From the NCBI GenBank assembly GCA_030015575.1, contig CM057337.1, positions 379,587,582 through 379,651,581 on the forward strand: 64,000 bases of DNA, given 5' to 3'. The DNA is from Agapanthus africanus (lineage: Eukaryota > Streptophyta > Magnoliopsida > Asparagales > Amaryllidaceae). Numbering within the stretch: position 1 is the stretch's first letter; every line of letters begins with the position of its first letter. Positions 20,371 to 32,000 of this stretch are shown here, in pieces. Below the pieces are notes generated by a model that had not been told where the DNA came from, did not search any database, and saw only the letters and a list, made by a program, of their open reading frames with translations. The translations under genes and the position numbers were made by a program.

Positions 20371-20824
20371 GGGGTTCAAATGATCCCAGAATATGTCATA
20401 GTACCGGTGATCCAGCCGTAGAAGGGTCAAGCCAACGCCTCACATGTGGCACGCCGTACTGCCCCAAACCCGAAGGTTCAAAAGGCAGTTCAAGACTGTC
20501 ACATAATCGAGTTAAGGTTTGTTGTCTTCTAGAGGGTCCATCGCTTAACTTGTACAATTTTCCGAAAGATTTAAACCCGAATAAATTTCAACACTTGAAA
20601 ATTTGCCGTACCGGGAAACAGTAAGTTAATGATATCCGTTCAAATAGTTTAACAGTTTCTAAATATCCGGAAAGAAATACGAATTTAAATATTCCGATCG
20701 AGTCTACTATTACAAAACAAACCCCAGAATTTTAAACACCTGAAACAGATTAAAAATACCCAGAATAGTCAGCAAGTACCTACGGTCTATACCATGAAGC
20801 AACGTGTCCCAATCCTACAATTCA

Positions 20825-20869
20825 GCCGCGGAACCGCCGCGAGAACCATGTTCCTGCCGCGGTTCCGCG
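20825..20869 (-). other. GC-rich hairpin in the CopA-1 leader
   Basis: GCCGCGGAACCGC (20825-20837) can pair through GCGGAACCGC with GCGGTTCCGC in the second arm (20856-20869). It lies 187-232 nt downstream of the primer-binding site, in a leader that is otherwise AT-rich. Confidence 0.75.
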
Positions 20870-21056
20870 CTCAGTTGGTGGAATTGTGGGCACGTGTTTC
20901 ATGGTAAATCTTAGAATTCCCTGCTGATTTTTTTACATATTTTTAATTCAGAAAAATCCTAAAATTTAAAAAATTTCCAGAGAGGGGTCTTTTTGCGTCG
21001 TTTCGGGTTCGATCAGAGTTTTAACTTCGCAAACACATCGCCTAATGCTCTAGCTA

Positions 21057-21069
21057 GGCTCTGATACCA
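21057..21069 (-). other. CopA-1 primer-binding site, initiator tRNA-Met
   Basis: Minus strand TGGTATCAGAGCC begins one base inside the 5' LTR edge and is complementary to the 3' end of plant initiator tRNA-Met, as in many plant copia elements. Confidence 0.92.
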
Positions 21070-21070
21070 C

Positions 21071-23262
21071 TGTAGGGTTCCTAGGCACTCTTGTGAAGGT
21101 TCAAAAGGCATCAAACATGCCCGGATAAATTTTTAGACGTGCCGAACAACCCAAAGCTGGGATCTTTGCTAGATTATTAGGGTTTAATATGCAAGATGAT
21201 AACTTTTATCTAAGTGTGAGGGATTACAACCTTTGTAGTCCGCTCCTTCACTTCACAAGCTCCGAGTAGAAGTCCCTTTGCCGCGATCCACGATCTCCCG
21301 GACTCATGAGAGGCTCCACGACTCGAACGATCCATTCTAGCTTGTCGTATTCCAAATATCCGATGATCTACCTTGAAGTTGCTACGACTCAAGCTTTCTC
21401 ACTCAAAAGAGAAGAACACACTAATCCCATGGGCTAGATGAGATGAGGATGAGAGAGTAGTAATTTTTCTTTCTTTTTAAATCATTTTCTCATTTTATTT
21501 CATCACTTAAAGAAAAACTAGCAAGCTTTCTTGAAGAAGGAAGAAGATGATAATGAAAAGATAATCATATATCTTTTTTCTTTTTTGTGATGAATAGAAT
21601 AAAACCTATATGATTGATTATTAACCATGGTCAAGGATGAGTGGCTAGGATTCTGTAGAGAAATAACTAGAGTTAGGGTTTGGTTGAGTTAAAGAAAGTG
21701 TCATCCAAAATATCTTAAGAATGACAAAAGGAAAAACTTATAGAAGATGCATGAAACATCTAACCCAAATCAAACCCTAATCCCAATTAATCATCCTTAA
21801 ACATGTTTAACAATTAATCATATCATGTCACAATAATATATATCACATATATATTATATATTTGCAACAAAAGAAAATAATACAATTAACATATATCGCA
21901 TATATATCAATGTATCATCCACTGAGAAAATGAAATAATAAAGCGAGCCTATATTAGATAATGTAATACAATATATCATATATATTATTATACATTAAAT
22001 CATCGAATCAACACTTGAATCGATGATCCGGCTATATCGAATATTACCGACTAATATATCATGTACCGATTCATCGAATCAACACTTGATCCGATGACCC
22101 GGTTCATTTCTAAATATCGCGAGAATATAATACGGTATCCCATATCGCACTATTCTCGCTCCTGCGCATATCACATATGCGCCACTACTCCGTTTCTCCT
22201 GAGCCAAGAAACCTCTGTGTAGGACTCTAAAGAATCGTCAATACGCCGGTAGCAGGTGATGATCATATCAACCGCCCACAAGCTGCAAGCGGTCAGCTAA
22301 ACGTAACAGCCACCCAGGTATTGAGCGATCAGAAGATCAACAAGCTAGCCTGTGCATTCTCCTGTGAATCCAACCAGTAACACTCCCGTACAGTCCGGTC
22401 TGTTCGTCTGATATGTCGCATATCAAGTCTAGGGGTGGTATACGTCAGACCCCAGTAACCGATAAGTCGTATCGATGTGTGGCTCATAACGGGTCGAGAA
22501 ACTACTAGTAACACTTACCAGTAAATCTCTATATCAGCCCTGTCCAGGGACTTCCAGTTATAGCCAATCGAACACAGCACAACATCAACTCCCTATACCG
22601 GGAGAGACGAATCCCCTCCTATCGCTCATTGCCTCCATGTGATTCGGGACTGTACCCAAAAGCCACCGTTTTGCACGCCCTCTTGGACGTGCTTAGGTAG
22701 AAATCAAAGCACAGTAGGAATCACACAAGACTCTATGACGATCTCGGGTCTTCAGACTACCCTGTACCAGTGTCACCGGAGAACTGCCATCTGACGTGTG
22801 GTATATCACCATCTGGGAGTTCTCGGCGAGTCCGTCCAGTGTACCCAGTCTCCACTGAGCACCCGTACACCATCTCTGATGTCTAACACCGATGGATATG
22901 GGATCATCCATCGCCCATCATATGGGTTAAGATGCGTATACGCTAGTCTACTCTGGTGTATCGATGCCCTGTCTCGATATACCCTCGACTAGGAACAGTT
23001 ATAGGATGTACTCATCGACTACCGCGGCCCCACTAGTATGATCTCATCATAGTCCCAGTAGTCGAGTACAGATCCTATGGGCTTTATCAACATGTGAGAG
23101 TAAAACAGTAAACCAATACAAGTCAACATGTTAAGATAAAGTGAAACCAAATAGCATACTATCATGACGAGCAAGAAAGTCATCTCTATATATAACCAAG
23201 CATCCATTATAATATACATCATATGTACAACAATGGCCTCTAGGGCATATACATAACTAACA
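21071..23262 (-). repeat. CopA-1 5' LTR (2192 bp)
   Basis: Pair of 12939-15125, with the same TG…CA ends. An indel in a T/C run near 21575 accounts for most of the length difference. Confidence 0.95.
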
Positions 23263-23267
23263 ATATC

Positions 23268-25003
23268 GCCCATTCTTACGCTCGTTTATTTATAGGTAGG
23301 TGCTTTTAATCTGTGTTTACTACATATTTACAGGCTACAGGTTCGTAGTCCAAAATAACACAATTGATACAAAATCTCCTCTGTTACGCCAAAATACAAA
23401 ACATCTGTTGACAGCAGATAAAAGCCGGGTTCCGGTCATCCGTATCCGTCCAGTGCCGCGTACCGGTTCCAGAGACAAAACATATGACAGTGGTCATTCG
23501 TGTCTCGGACAAGCACAGAGCTCGAGGGGGGCAGCACAAGAATCAATGGGTGCACGGAGCTCGAGGGAGAAAAGGTCAAAACTATTATTTTTTATGCCAT
23601 TTTGGACCGTTGCAGATCTGAAACAATTATGGAAGAAATTTGCAATTTGGTACATGTAGAACAACATAAGATGGCAACACAAGGAAACCCAGAAAATTCG
23701 AGAGCACAATTCTACAAAAGCGCGGCGGAACCGCCGCCGAATGTGGGTTTCCGCGACGGATCGGCCACGGTTTTGTGTCATCATCTGACCAAATTTTGGG
23801 GGTAGCTTTGTCATTTCTTTTGGGGCCAGAATATTACCCTAGGGTTTCAACTATCCTCCTATAAGTAGCCCGGTTCTGAGCCATTGTAGGGGATCAATTC
23901 TTATGCCCACTTTTTGTTAGTTTTTAGTTTAACTTCTTCTTCTTCATTCTTTCCTCCATGAAATTGTTGTGAGAGCATTTGAGTGGATGTGAAATGAAGA
24001 TGAGGGTTATTTTGTATCATTCTTTTGCTTAGCTTCCCCCTTGAGCTCTCTACCTTAACTTGATCTTGCAACCTCTTAAGTGAGCTTGCAAGTTTAAGCT
24101 TTGGTCATTGATCCCAAGGGGTTGTATCATTTTGGAATCAATAATGTTCTCTCTTTTGTGCTTCATTCTCCATGTGTTCTTTGCCTTTTCTTGATCTTGC
24201 AACCTCTTAATTGAGCTTGCAAGTTTAAGATTTGGTTACCGAACCCATGTCTTGTTTTGGGTTCTATGGTTCCTTGTTTCATTTCTTGCTCATTTACTTT
24301 CTTGCACTTTAATACTTGCTTTACTTTCATGCACTTAAATTCCATGCACTTTTAATTATTTGCTTGTAATCTTTTGTTTTCTTTGTTTATGTTTTCTTTT
24401 GCTCTTTTTGGTTCGTTTTGTGAATGGTTGTAATATGTTGTTATTAAGAATAAATAAAATATTGTTAGTTAAGGTTTCATTCCTCATTTCCTTTTCCCGT
24501 TATTTTCCTTTGTACTCCGCCCAAACGTTACGCAAGCGCTCCGTTAGGCACTCTACCCTACCTAGGTAACGGTGATTCCTAACCGTGACCGGTTGCGTTC
24601 GGTTTGGCCGAAGGCGAAAACAAGAGACAAGAACGGAAGGACAAGGGTAAATAAGCCGGATTCCACGAATACCGTTCTTAAATCCCCTAATCCACGTTGT
24701 TGCCGATTGCTCTAGCTTCAATTGGTCAAGACTCGGCTCAAAGGTTTTGAGTGCGGATTTCTTTAGCTTACACTTTCGTATCTTTTTCTTAACAACTTTA
24801 TACTTGCATATAAAACACATAGGTTAGATTTGAACAAACATATACACATTCTTTATTGACTCGTCTAAGACAAGAATGGACATACAACCATCTCCCTGTG
24901 GATCGATCCGTGCTCAACCGGCTAGCTGCGAAGCGACACCGTCCTGATCGCGGTTATAACTTTAGAACTTTGAACATCCGACAAGCCGAAAGGTGTGCGA
25001 TCA
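23268..25003 (+). repeat. Ath-1 3' LTR, remainder
   Basis: It continues the LTR begun at 12909 after the CopA-1 insertion and ends GTGTGCGATCA. It keeps the TATA-like site (23860) and the GC-rich inverted repeat (first arm 23723-23736). The ORFs at 23300-23659 and 23500-23805 mirror those of the 5' LTR and are not genes. Confidence 0.92.
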
Positions 25004-25280
25004 AGTTTGCGTCAGGGCAATAACTTCACTATAGTCGATTACTTTTTCTTTGCATCGTGGTATTCAGTTGGAATATCCTGCACATCATTCTACGGGGAAA
25101 GAGCCGAGATCCCTTCACTGGGAGTGACCTCTTTAGCAAAGGTTTTCGCCACTATATTTTTATAAAAAGTTATGCAGTTCCTTCAACGATATCAAGTTCA
25201 TTACGTTAAAGGATTTTCGCCAAAAACCAGCCGTAGCCCTCCGTCATTTCTTACGGGTATTATTTAGTATTCGTGATGCG

Positions 25281-25472
25281 TTTGTTGACCTAGTCAAGAC
25301 GTAGTGTTCGGTAGCTAAATGGTGCTTGTTTGTTGCATAAATGGGATTGGTTAGGATAGTCGTGCGGCCTTATTCACCTAGTCAAGGGCACGTACGGATG
25401 GGTTTAATGCAATCCAGAATAATGACGGGTTGAACTTGACTGGCGGTTTATGGTTTGTTGACCTAGTCAAGG
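25281..25472 (+). other. NaC-2 leader triple-hairpin array
   Basis: Units at 25281, about 25369 and 25454 share ACCTAGTCAAG. The first and third read TTGAC-CTA-GTCAA with a perfect five-pair stem; the middle unit has lost the stem base (TTCAC). The fourth hairpin AGTTTC-TAAA-GAAACT is at 25507-25522. Confidence 0.75.
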
Positions 25473-25859
25473 TCATAAGCCGCTTGGGGTAAAAACACAC
25501 ATCGGGAGTTTCTAAAGAAACTGAAACTTGCCAGATATGCGCATACCTTCTGGAGTGTGATAACGTGAGTGGATTCCGTCACATTATCATGCGATGATAG
25601 TTGGATCCCGATTCCCACTGATGAGTTTGTTTACTTCTCAGGTGATCCCGACTAATTCTTCTTTCAGGTTTGGAGAAGAATTTGACGTTACAGTGGGAGG
25701 TTTCCTGATTAGATAAAGTGACAACCATTCTGATCTAGGTTAGAGTGCACGCTGAGTGTTTCTTTTCTCTCTCTTTTTGGCAGTGACCATGACCCGACCC
25801 TAAGACTATGACTCAGTGACCAAATTAACCGAACCTTCTTAAACACTGGCTTTTGGATT

Positions 25860-28848
25860 GTCAGAGTTGCATACCTCATTGCCACTCCTACTTTTACCCT
25901 TTTCTCCAGGACACCCCGTATTACTACGAACGTCCACTTCCATTGGATAAAACCATCGTATGGTTATATACAAACTCGAAGGGATTTATTCAAGGATGGT
26001 TTCAGGTTCTGGAGAAAACGAATAGGACTATTCAGTTGTCTTTTCCTTTTACCTTCTTTCAGGTTGCGAGTGCTCCTTGGATTAGGGGACAGTACACCCA
26101 TTACGCAAATTGGATAGTCTTCTTCTAAACCATAGGCAGGTGCCGAACAGTGGGGAATGAAGAAAACCAATTAGCCTAACGTTGGTGTGTAGAAGGTATT
26201 AAGTTAAGACAAATAAAAGGATTAGTAAGAGGGCAAAGTAATTGCGACTGCTATTCACGACCAAACCAAGTATTTCTTCGCCAATCATAAATCACCTTTG
26301 TATTTCTCCAGGACACTCCGTATCACTACGAAGATCCACAGTATATTGGATACTCAATCGTATGGTTATATACGAACTCAAAAAGAACTTGTTCCAGTTT
26401 GGGGATGGATTCTGGTTCAGGAGAAATAGGAATAAGGTTTTATTCAGTTGTCTTTTATCTTTACCTTCTCTCGGGTTGCGAGTGCTCCTAGGATTGGGAC
26501 AGTACACCCATTATGCTTATTGGATAGTCTTCTTCCAAAGCATAAGCTGGTGCCGAACGGTATGGATGGAAGAAAACATTTTAGCCTAAGAGGGTGTACA
26601 GAAGGTAATGACTAAAGACATATAAAGGGATTTGGAGAGGTGGCAAAGAAATATATGGTTACAGTTGTGAATCTGATAATGGAAGAAGCATTACTAGGAA
26701 TACCCGGATACCCCTTCGAAACATTTCAATGTTTCAGTTTCACCGTGTACTGTTAATAGAAAACTAATTTCCCAATTAGACACTTGCTCCAGGGTATGTA
26801 TTAACCAGGTATGATTCTCACATCTGTATGGTTTTACAGATGATGAGTGGGAGTAAGTTATTGGGAATTAGGTGATCATCCTCATTATATCGGAATTCGT
26901 TGTAATTGGTGATATTTGAGGAAATCGCCTGGGTAGTTTGCCGGACGACAAATATTTGGTTTTGAATATCCGCTGTTATGCACCAATTTAAATTGATACA
27001 TCTGTACGTCTATTTTCATAGAGTGAGATATACCTATTTGAAATTATGTCTATGACGTTTACCTATATTAGTGGATGGTTAGGTAAGGAGCATTAAACAG
27101 CGGTGTAATTCTTCATAACCATAGTACAGTTTTCAACCTACGGCACACAGGGAATGAGTTATTATACTCAAGGGACTTATACAGAGTATTGTATATTGTC
27201 CAGTGCCCATTAGGACAGAGGGGTTGGTCCTCGTACTATATTTGGTTTACTTGTGACTTCTCTAGTTCTTAGACATGTGTTTCGTACAAATACAAGGTCC
27301 AAGTTTGAGAAGTTATAGGTATATGAATAAAGTAGAGAACCAAGTATTGCAAGTATCAGGATTCTTCAAGGTGATCGAAGATGTAGATACTTGTGTATGG
27401 TATTCAGTTAATAGTAATGATTAAGAGAACTTGCTTCTCTTTCAGGTTACTCATATCTGGATGTATTCCTAAGTTGAGTAATGCTGATCAGCCTCTCTCC
27501 ATTTAGTTGACATGCACTGGAGACACCTGAATGATCTGAATCCGGTTCTAATTAAATCAGTGCCTCTGTTTCTATATTGGATATAGAATAGTTTGTATCT
27601 TAACAATGTTAAGGTACGGGGAGTTGTCCGGCTTATGCTTAAAACCAGACTCTGGATAACTCAAGGCACGTTTCTGTAATGGCTGTTTGTGGGTTGACCC
27701 GGGCTATGACGAGGGTTAACTATTCTACCATCTGGAAGATCAATAGTGAAATTGTTCTTGACTCACCACAGTTTTAATAAAAATGGATTTTTTCAGAAAA
27801 CAGTAGTGGGAGTATGGTAGAACTGGAAGCGATTCCAGAACCGCAAACGATTACTGAAAATTTGATAAGAACCTAAAGATTCAATCTGGTTTGACATTCA
27901 ATTGGCCACTCCGCAGATATGGTGGGTAACCTCAGGAACTCGAGAGGTACTTCGGTATGCCTTAAAGACGGTGGCAGGGAGGTCCTTGTTTACCCCGACT
28001 TGCCATTGCTGTTGTTCCAGACTGTGAGACCCGGCAGGAGGATGAGTATAGCGTCGTTCTAAACTAGTTTTAGAAGTGTACGTCTATATAACTCTGCTAG
28101 AAGGTTGTCGTAGTCAGTGGGAGCAGCGGAAGCATTGGTGGACAAGTGGCTTATGTCTATTTATAGACTAAAGCAGATATAGAGGAGATAGATCATCTAT
28201 TTCTGATGTCACAGTCATAGGTTTGACTTCATCAGAATAGGGTATGGATCTGTTAAGAAGGTAGTAGGGTGTGATGTCCTGGTATTTGGATGACATACAC
28301 AGAGTAGGAAGTGAAATTCCTATACTACAATCGGTTATATGTTGTTGTCACACAGTGGTTTCTCCACATAGGATATTAATCCAGTCCTGGAGACAGTTAT
28401 CACTCCAGGCTTCCAAGGTGACCTGGATGACAGAGTGTCTATAAGAGTTATAGTTTTCCCTCTGACGAGGGGCAGTATTTTAGACAGGTGGTCCAGGCGG
28501 ATACTGAGGGAGGCATGGCGCAGGATACTGATTAAGTTCAGTTGACGATACAGTCTGAGAAGTTTGGATTTGGAGTTCATTTAGGAACTAGGTCCCATCA
28601 TATATCCAGACATATTCTAAGACAGGTATTGCTCATTTCGGTAGATGGCTTTCTCCGTGAACCTGAGATAAAGAGAGACATAGAAAGAAACATTTGAGCG
28701 GATCCTCTGACTGAGGATATTCCTCGAACGCATTGGTTTCGTAAACGGGTTTTGTGAGACTGATTAGTAGAGGAGTTGGGTGTTGGGTATCACACGGGCT
28801 GTGAGTATGCGACATCGCGATAATTAACCTTGAGTGCAAGTGGGAGAT
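25860..28848 (+). pseudogene. NaC-2 degenerate copia gag-pol remnant
   Basis: No frame above about 115 codons. The protease-to-integrase area (about 26880-27060) and the RNase H end (about 28400-28780) can be followed by eye against CopB-1, for example gttttccctctgacgagg near 28450 and gtcccatcatatatccagac near 28590. The polypurine tract GTGCAAGTGGGAGAT ends it at 28834-28848. Its stop codons and gaps are mostly shared with the other NaC copies. Confidence 0.75.
25914..26650 (+). repeat. tandem-duplicated segment, NaC-2
   Basis: Two diverged units with a period near 415 bp start at tctccaggacacc (about 25912) and tctccaggacact (about 26307). Each runs through cgtatggttatata, attcagttgtctttt and a block ending in aaaggga. 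Confidence 0.8.
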
Positions 28849-30957
28849 TGTTGGAGATAGTGCACTCAGAGTCAATTATTGGATCACATGCACATGATTG
28901 CAATGATTGAGAGAGGCCCTATACCGTTAGAACAGTCTTACTCAAGATGATAGTATGCTATCTGGTTTATCTTTATCATCGTGTACTGTTTTAGGTGACC
29001 TTACAGGTCACAATTGTGCATTGATAGAGCTTTTAGGATTCTTGCTTGACGGCCAGCAGTATGATGGCGATCATATACGTGGGAGCTGGGGTCTATAAGC
29101 ACATCCTTAAAATGTCCCTAGTCGTGGTAATTTTCGAGATAGGGTATCGATACTCCAGAGTAGACTAGTGTATACAGTCGAGACCCCGATGAGGGGCGGT
29201 GGCCGGTCTCATAAGCAACTGGTGTCAGTTGGTTCATCTAAGATGTATACAGGTGCTCATTGGGTTATGAGTACACCGGACATGACTCGTCAGGAACATG
29301 CTAGTTGGTCTTATACCTGACGTCAGATAGCAGTTCCCTCGGGACATGTGTACAGGTTAGTTCATCGACCTGGGATCGTCATTTGTCTCGTTTGAGTTCC
29401 CACTGTACTTTGATTACTACCCTACCACGGTTCAAAGGAGTCGTGCAAACAGGTTTTAGTTGGGTATATTCCTGAGCCACATGGAGGCAGTGAGCGGATC
29501 TGCAGGGGTTCGTCTCTCCCGGTATTGGGGGTGAGTTCGCGCTGTGTCTAGGAGAGCCATTACATAAAGCCCTAAGCCGTGGCAGGAGATTTACTGGTAG
29601 GTATTCCAGTAGCATCTCAGGGTGTTCTGGGCTACACTCCGACACGACTTGTACCGCTTTTGGGGGTCTGACTTTTACTAACCCCGTAGGCCCGCCATGC
29701 GATACTCATAGACGAACGGACCGGACTGTATGGATATTGTCACTGACAGGCTCAGTAGGCTGTCAGGATGAGTTCGCTCATCGACGTACCTTTTGGTCAA
29801 TACCTGGTAGCCCGTTACGTATGGCTAATACCTCTGACGTGCTAGTGGTTAAATCCAGAACCAAAGTATTGATGAGTCTTTGGAGTCCCCCACTGACCAT
29901 TTTCTCAAGTTTCGGGCGAAACGCTGTAGAGGCCGGTTGGAGATATGGCAGGGTTCGATCATGTACGTCCGGTATTGCACGGATCATGATCGGACGGATA
30001 ATACTAGCGGGCTTTGGTTTAAGACGGATCCTAGTATTGTACAGTGTAGATTTTGTCTCTTTGCATTTGTATTCAGTCGGAATACAAATGCGGGTATGTA
30101 TATACAGTCGCGGGGTTGTCCTGTAATTTATTACGGGATCAGTTTTCTGAAGCTGCCAGTTTGCATTACGTTTCGGACAGTTTTCCTTTGTTCCTTCACG
30201 GCCAGATTTTTCCGATGGAGGGGGTTATTTGCCAGTGTGCAAATTGGATATGTGGAGGTGGTTTCTTGTAAATGATGGATTACGATAATCTAGCATCTTT
30301 TGATTCCATTCTTTTCTTCACATGGTTTGCATTTAATGTGAAGGGATTTGTAAAAGACTTTGGATTAGATATGAGGTGACATCTTTTTCTTGTTATCATC
30401 CATTTTCTTCTTTTACTTTTTGGCTTCACATTTTTTCCTCCCATGATAAGGATGGGCCGGCCACTTCTTGGATGAGAGAGCAATTCATTTTTGTGGGAGA
30501 AATTTTGTATCTCATTTTTCCATTCATGCAAAAAGACTAGCTCTAATTCATTGCTCATTTCATCTCCTCCCTCTAAAGGCAACTTCAACTAGCCCAATGA
30601 GACAAATCTTTCTACACTACTCTACTTCAACCTTGGACGCGTCGGCTAGCCAAATTCGCGCCCGAGTTTCCTCGGTCCAGAGGTGGGAGCCCGTAAAAGA
30701 ACCCGACGATGTGGTGCCCTTTCCGACGAGGAGGTGAAGACCGGAGATTCCGCGAGGTGATCGGGACGGAGGCCGAAGACCTAAGGACACGGATCGCTCG
30801 GTATAGCATTCTATCCCATCTCTAGTTTGCTAGCATTAGGTTAATGGTTACGATCCGGGTTTTTAGGATGCGGTAGTGCCGGTTTAAAGTCAAGAAAAAT
30901 TTTCGTTTCCGCATTTTGGCCTCGGAAAGACGGCCGGGGCGCTACCGTAGTCCTACA
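28849..30957 (+). repeat. NaC-2 3' LTR (2109 bp)
   Basis: TGTTGGAGATAGTGC… to …GTCCTACA. It is similar to the NaC-1 and NaC-3 LTRs over most of its length but differs strongly near 30130-30600, where each copy has its own sequence. ORFs at 29737-30275 lie in LTR sequence and are not supported as genes. Confidence 0.9.
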
Positions 30958-31269
30958 GATAGTTGGATCCCGATACCCACTGAAGAGTTGGTTTACTCCT
31001 CAGGTGATCCCGACTAATTCTTCTTTCAAGTTTGGAGGAGAATTTGAGGTTACAGTGGGAGGTTTCCTGATTAGATATAGTGATAACTATTCTGATATAG
31101 CTTAGAGTGCACGCTGAGTGTTTCTTTTATCTCTCTCTTTGGCAGCGAACGTGACCCGACCCTTGACTATGACTCGGTGACCAAGTTAACCGAACCTTAC
31201 TAAACACTGGCTTTTGGATTGTCAGAGTTGCATACCTCATTTCCACTCCTACTTTTACCCTTTTCTCCA

Positions 31270-32000
31270 GGACACCCCGTATTACTATGAACATCCACTT
31301 CCATTGGATAAAACCATCGTATGGTTATATACGAACTCGAAGGAACTTGTACCAGATTCGAGGATGGTTCCGGTTCTGGAGAAAAAGAATATGACTATTC
31401 AGTTGTCTTTTTCATTTTACCTTCTCTCAGGATGCGAGTGCTCCTTGGATTAGGACAGTACACCAATTACGCTAATTATATAGTCTTCTTCCAAACCATA
31501 GGCAGGTGCCGAACGGTAGGGAATGAAGAAAACCAATTAGGATAACGATGGTGTACAGAAGGTATTAAGTAAAGACAAATAAAGGGATTAGTAAGAGGGC
31601 AAAGTAAACTGCGACTTCTATTCACGACAAAACCAAGTATTTCATCGCCACTCCTACTTCGCCTTAGTATTTCTCCAGAACACTCCGTATAACTACGACA
31701 ATCCACAGTTTATTGGATACTCCATCGTATGGTTATATACGAACTCGAAAGAACTTGTTCCAGTTCGGGAATGGATTCTGGTTCAGGAGAAATAGGAATA
31801 ACGTTTATTCAGTTGTCTTTTATCTTTACCTTCTCTCAGGTTACGAGTATTCCTAGGATTAGGAGAGTACACCCATTATGCTTATTGGATAGTCTTCTTC
31901 CAAACCATAGGCTGGTGTCGAACGGTAGGGAAGGAAGAAAACCATTTGGCCTAAAGGGGTGTGCAGAAGGTAATGACTAAAGACATATAAAGGGATTTGG
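31270..32000 (+). repeat. tandem-duplicated segment, NaC-3
   Basis: Two units with a period of about 412 bp; attcagttgtctttt recurs near 31397 and 31808. The structure is as in NaC-2. Confidence 0.8.

Larger units (their letters stand above)
18442..21056 (-). repeat. CopA-1 untranslated leader (2.6 kb)
   Basis: Long leader between primer-binding site and gag. In element sense it holds, in order: the GC-rich hairpin (20825-20869), hairpins with the TCAACACTTGA core (about 20586 and 20356), two copies of the ATCCCTTCACCGGGAG module, the triple-hairpin array (18861-19054) and the fourth hairpin (18808-18826). It is homologous to the leaders of NaC-4 and CopB-1. ORFs here are short and unconvincing. 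Confidence 0.85.
12939..23262 (-). mobile_element. CopA-1, Ty1/copia LTR retrotransposon, defective
   Basis: 10,324 bp. It has LTRs at both ends, initiator tRNA-Met primer-binding site (21057-21069), a 2.6 kb leader (18442-21056), remnants of Gag-Pol (15140-18441), a polypurine tract at 15126-15140 and the duplication atatc. By hand count the LTRs differ at about 26 of 2187 sites (about 1.2%) plus small indels. It cannot make its own particles: most of gag is missing, pol is frameshifted and the reverse transcriptase active site is changed. Confidence 0.95.
1002..25003 (+). mobile_element. Ath-1, Athila/Tat-like Ty3/gypsy LTR retrotransposon, non-autonomous
   Basis: Complete outer structure: 5' LTR 1002-2766, tRNA-Asp primer-binding site, leader, one gag-like frame (9784-11607), a purine-rich tract, and a 3' LTR starting at 12909 and ending at 25003. 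The flanks carry the duplication agttt. Its own sequence is about 7.7 kb; the rest is NaC-1 (3661-9649) and CopA-1 (12939-23262). No protease, reverse transcriptase, RNase H or integrase is visible, so it needs proteins from a relative. The two LTRs differ clearly more than those of CopA-1 or CopB-1, so it is older, as its position in the nest requires. Assignment to the Athila/Tat side of gypsy rests on the tRNA-Asp site and on the layout, not on pol. Confidence 0.85.
25004..30957 (+). mobile_element. NaC-2, non-autonomous copia element, 3' portion
   Basis: It continues the leader interrupted at 1001 and has hairpin array, tandem-duplicated segment, degenerate pol, polypurine tract and 3' LTR. 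The LTR end at 30957 abuts interior NaC sequence (gatagttggatcc), which is read as NaC-2 having inserted into NaC-3. The duplication would then be gatag (30958-30962), with its left copy outside the window. Compared with NaC-1 and NaC-3 it has lost two further pieces of pol near 28370-28395. Confidence 0.85.

Noticed and set aside
29737-30275. 129- and 131-codon ORFs in the NaC-2 LTR
   Set aside because: LTR sequence; frames broken in the sister LTRs.
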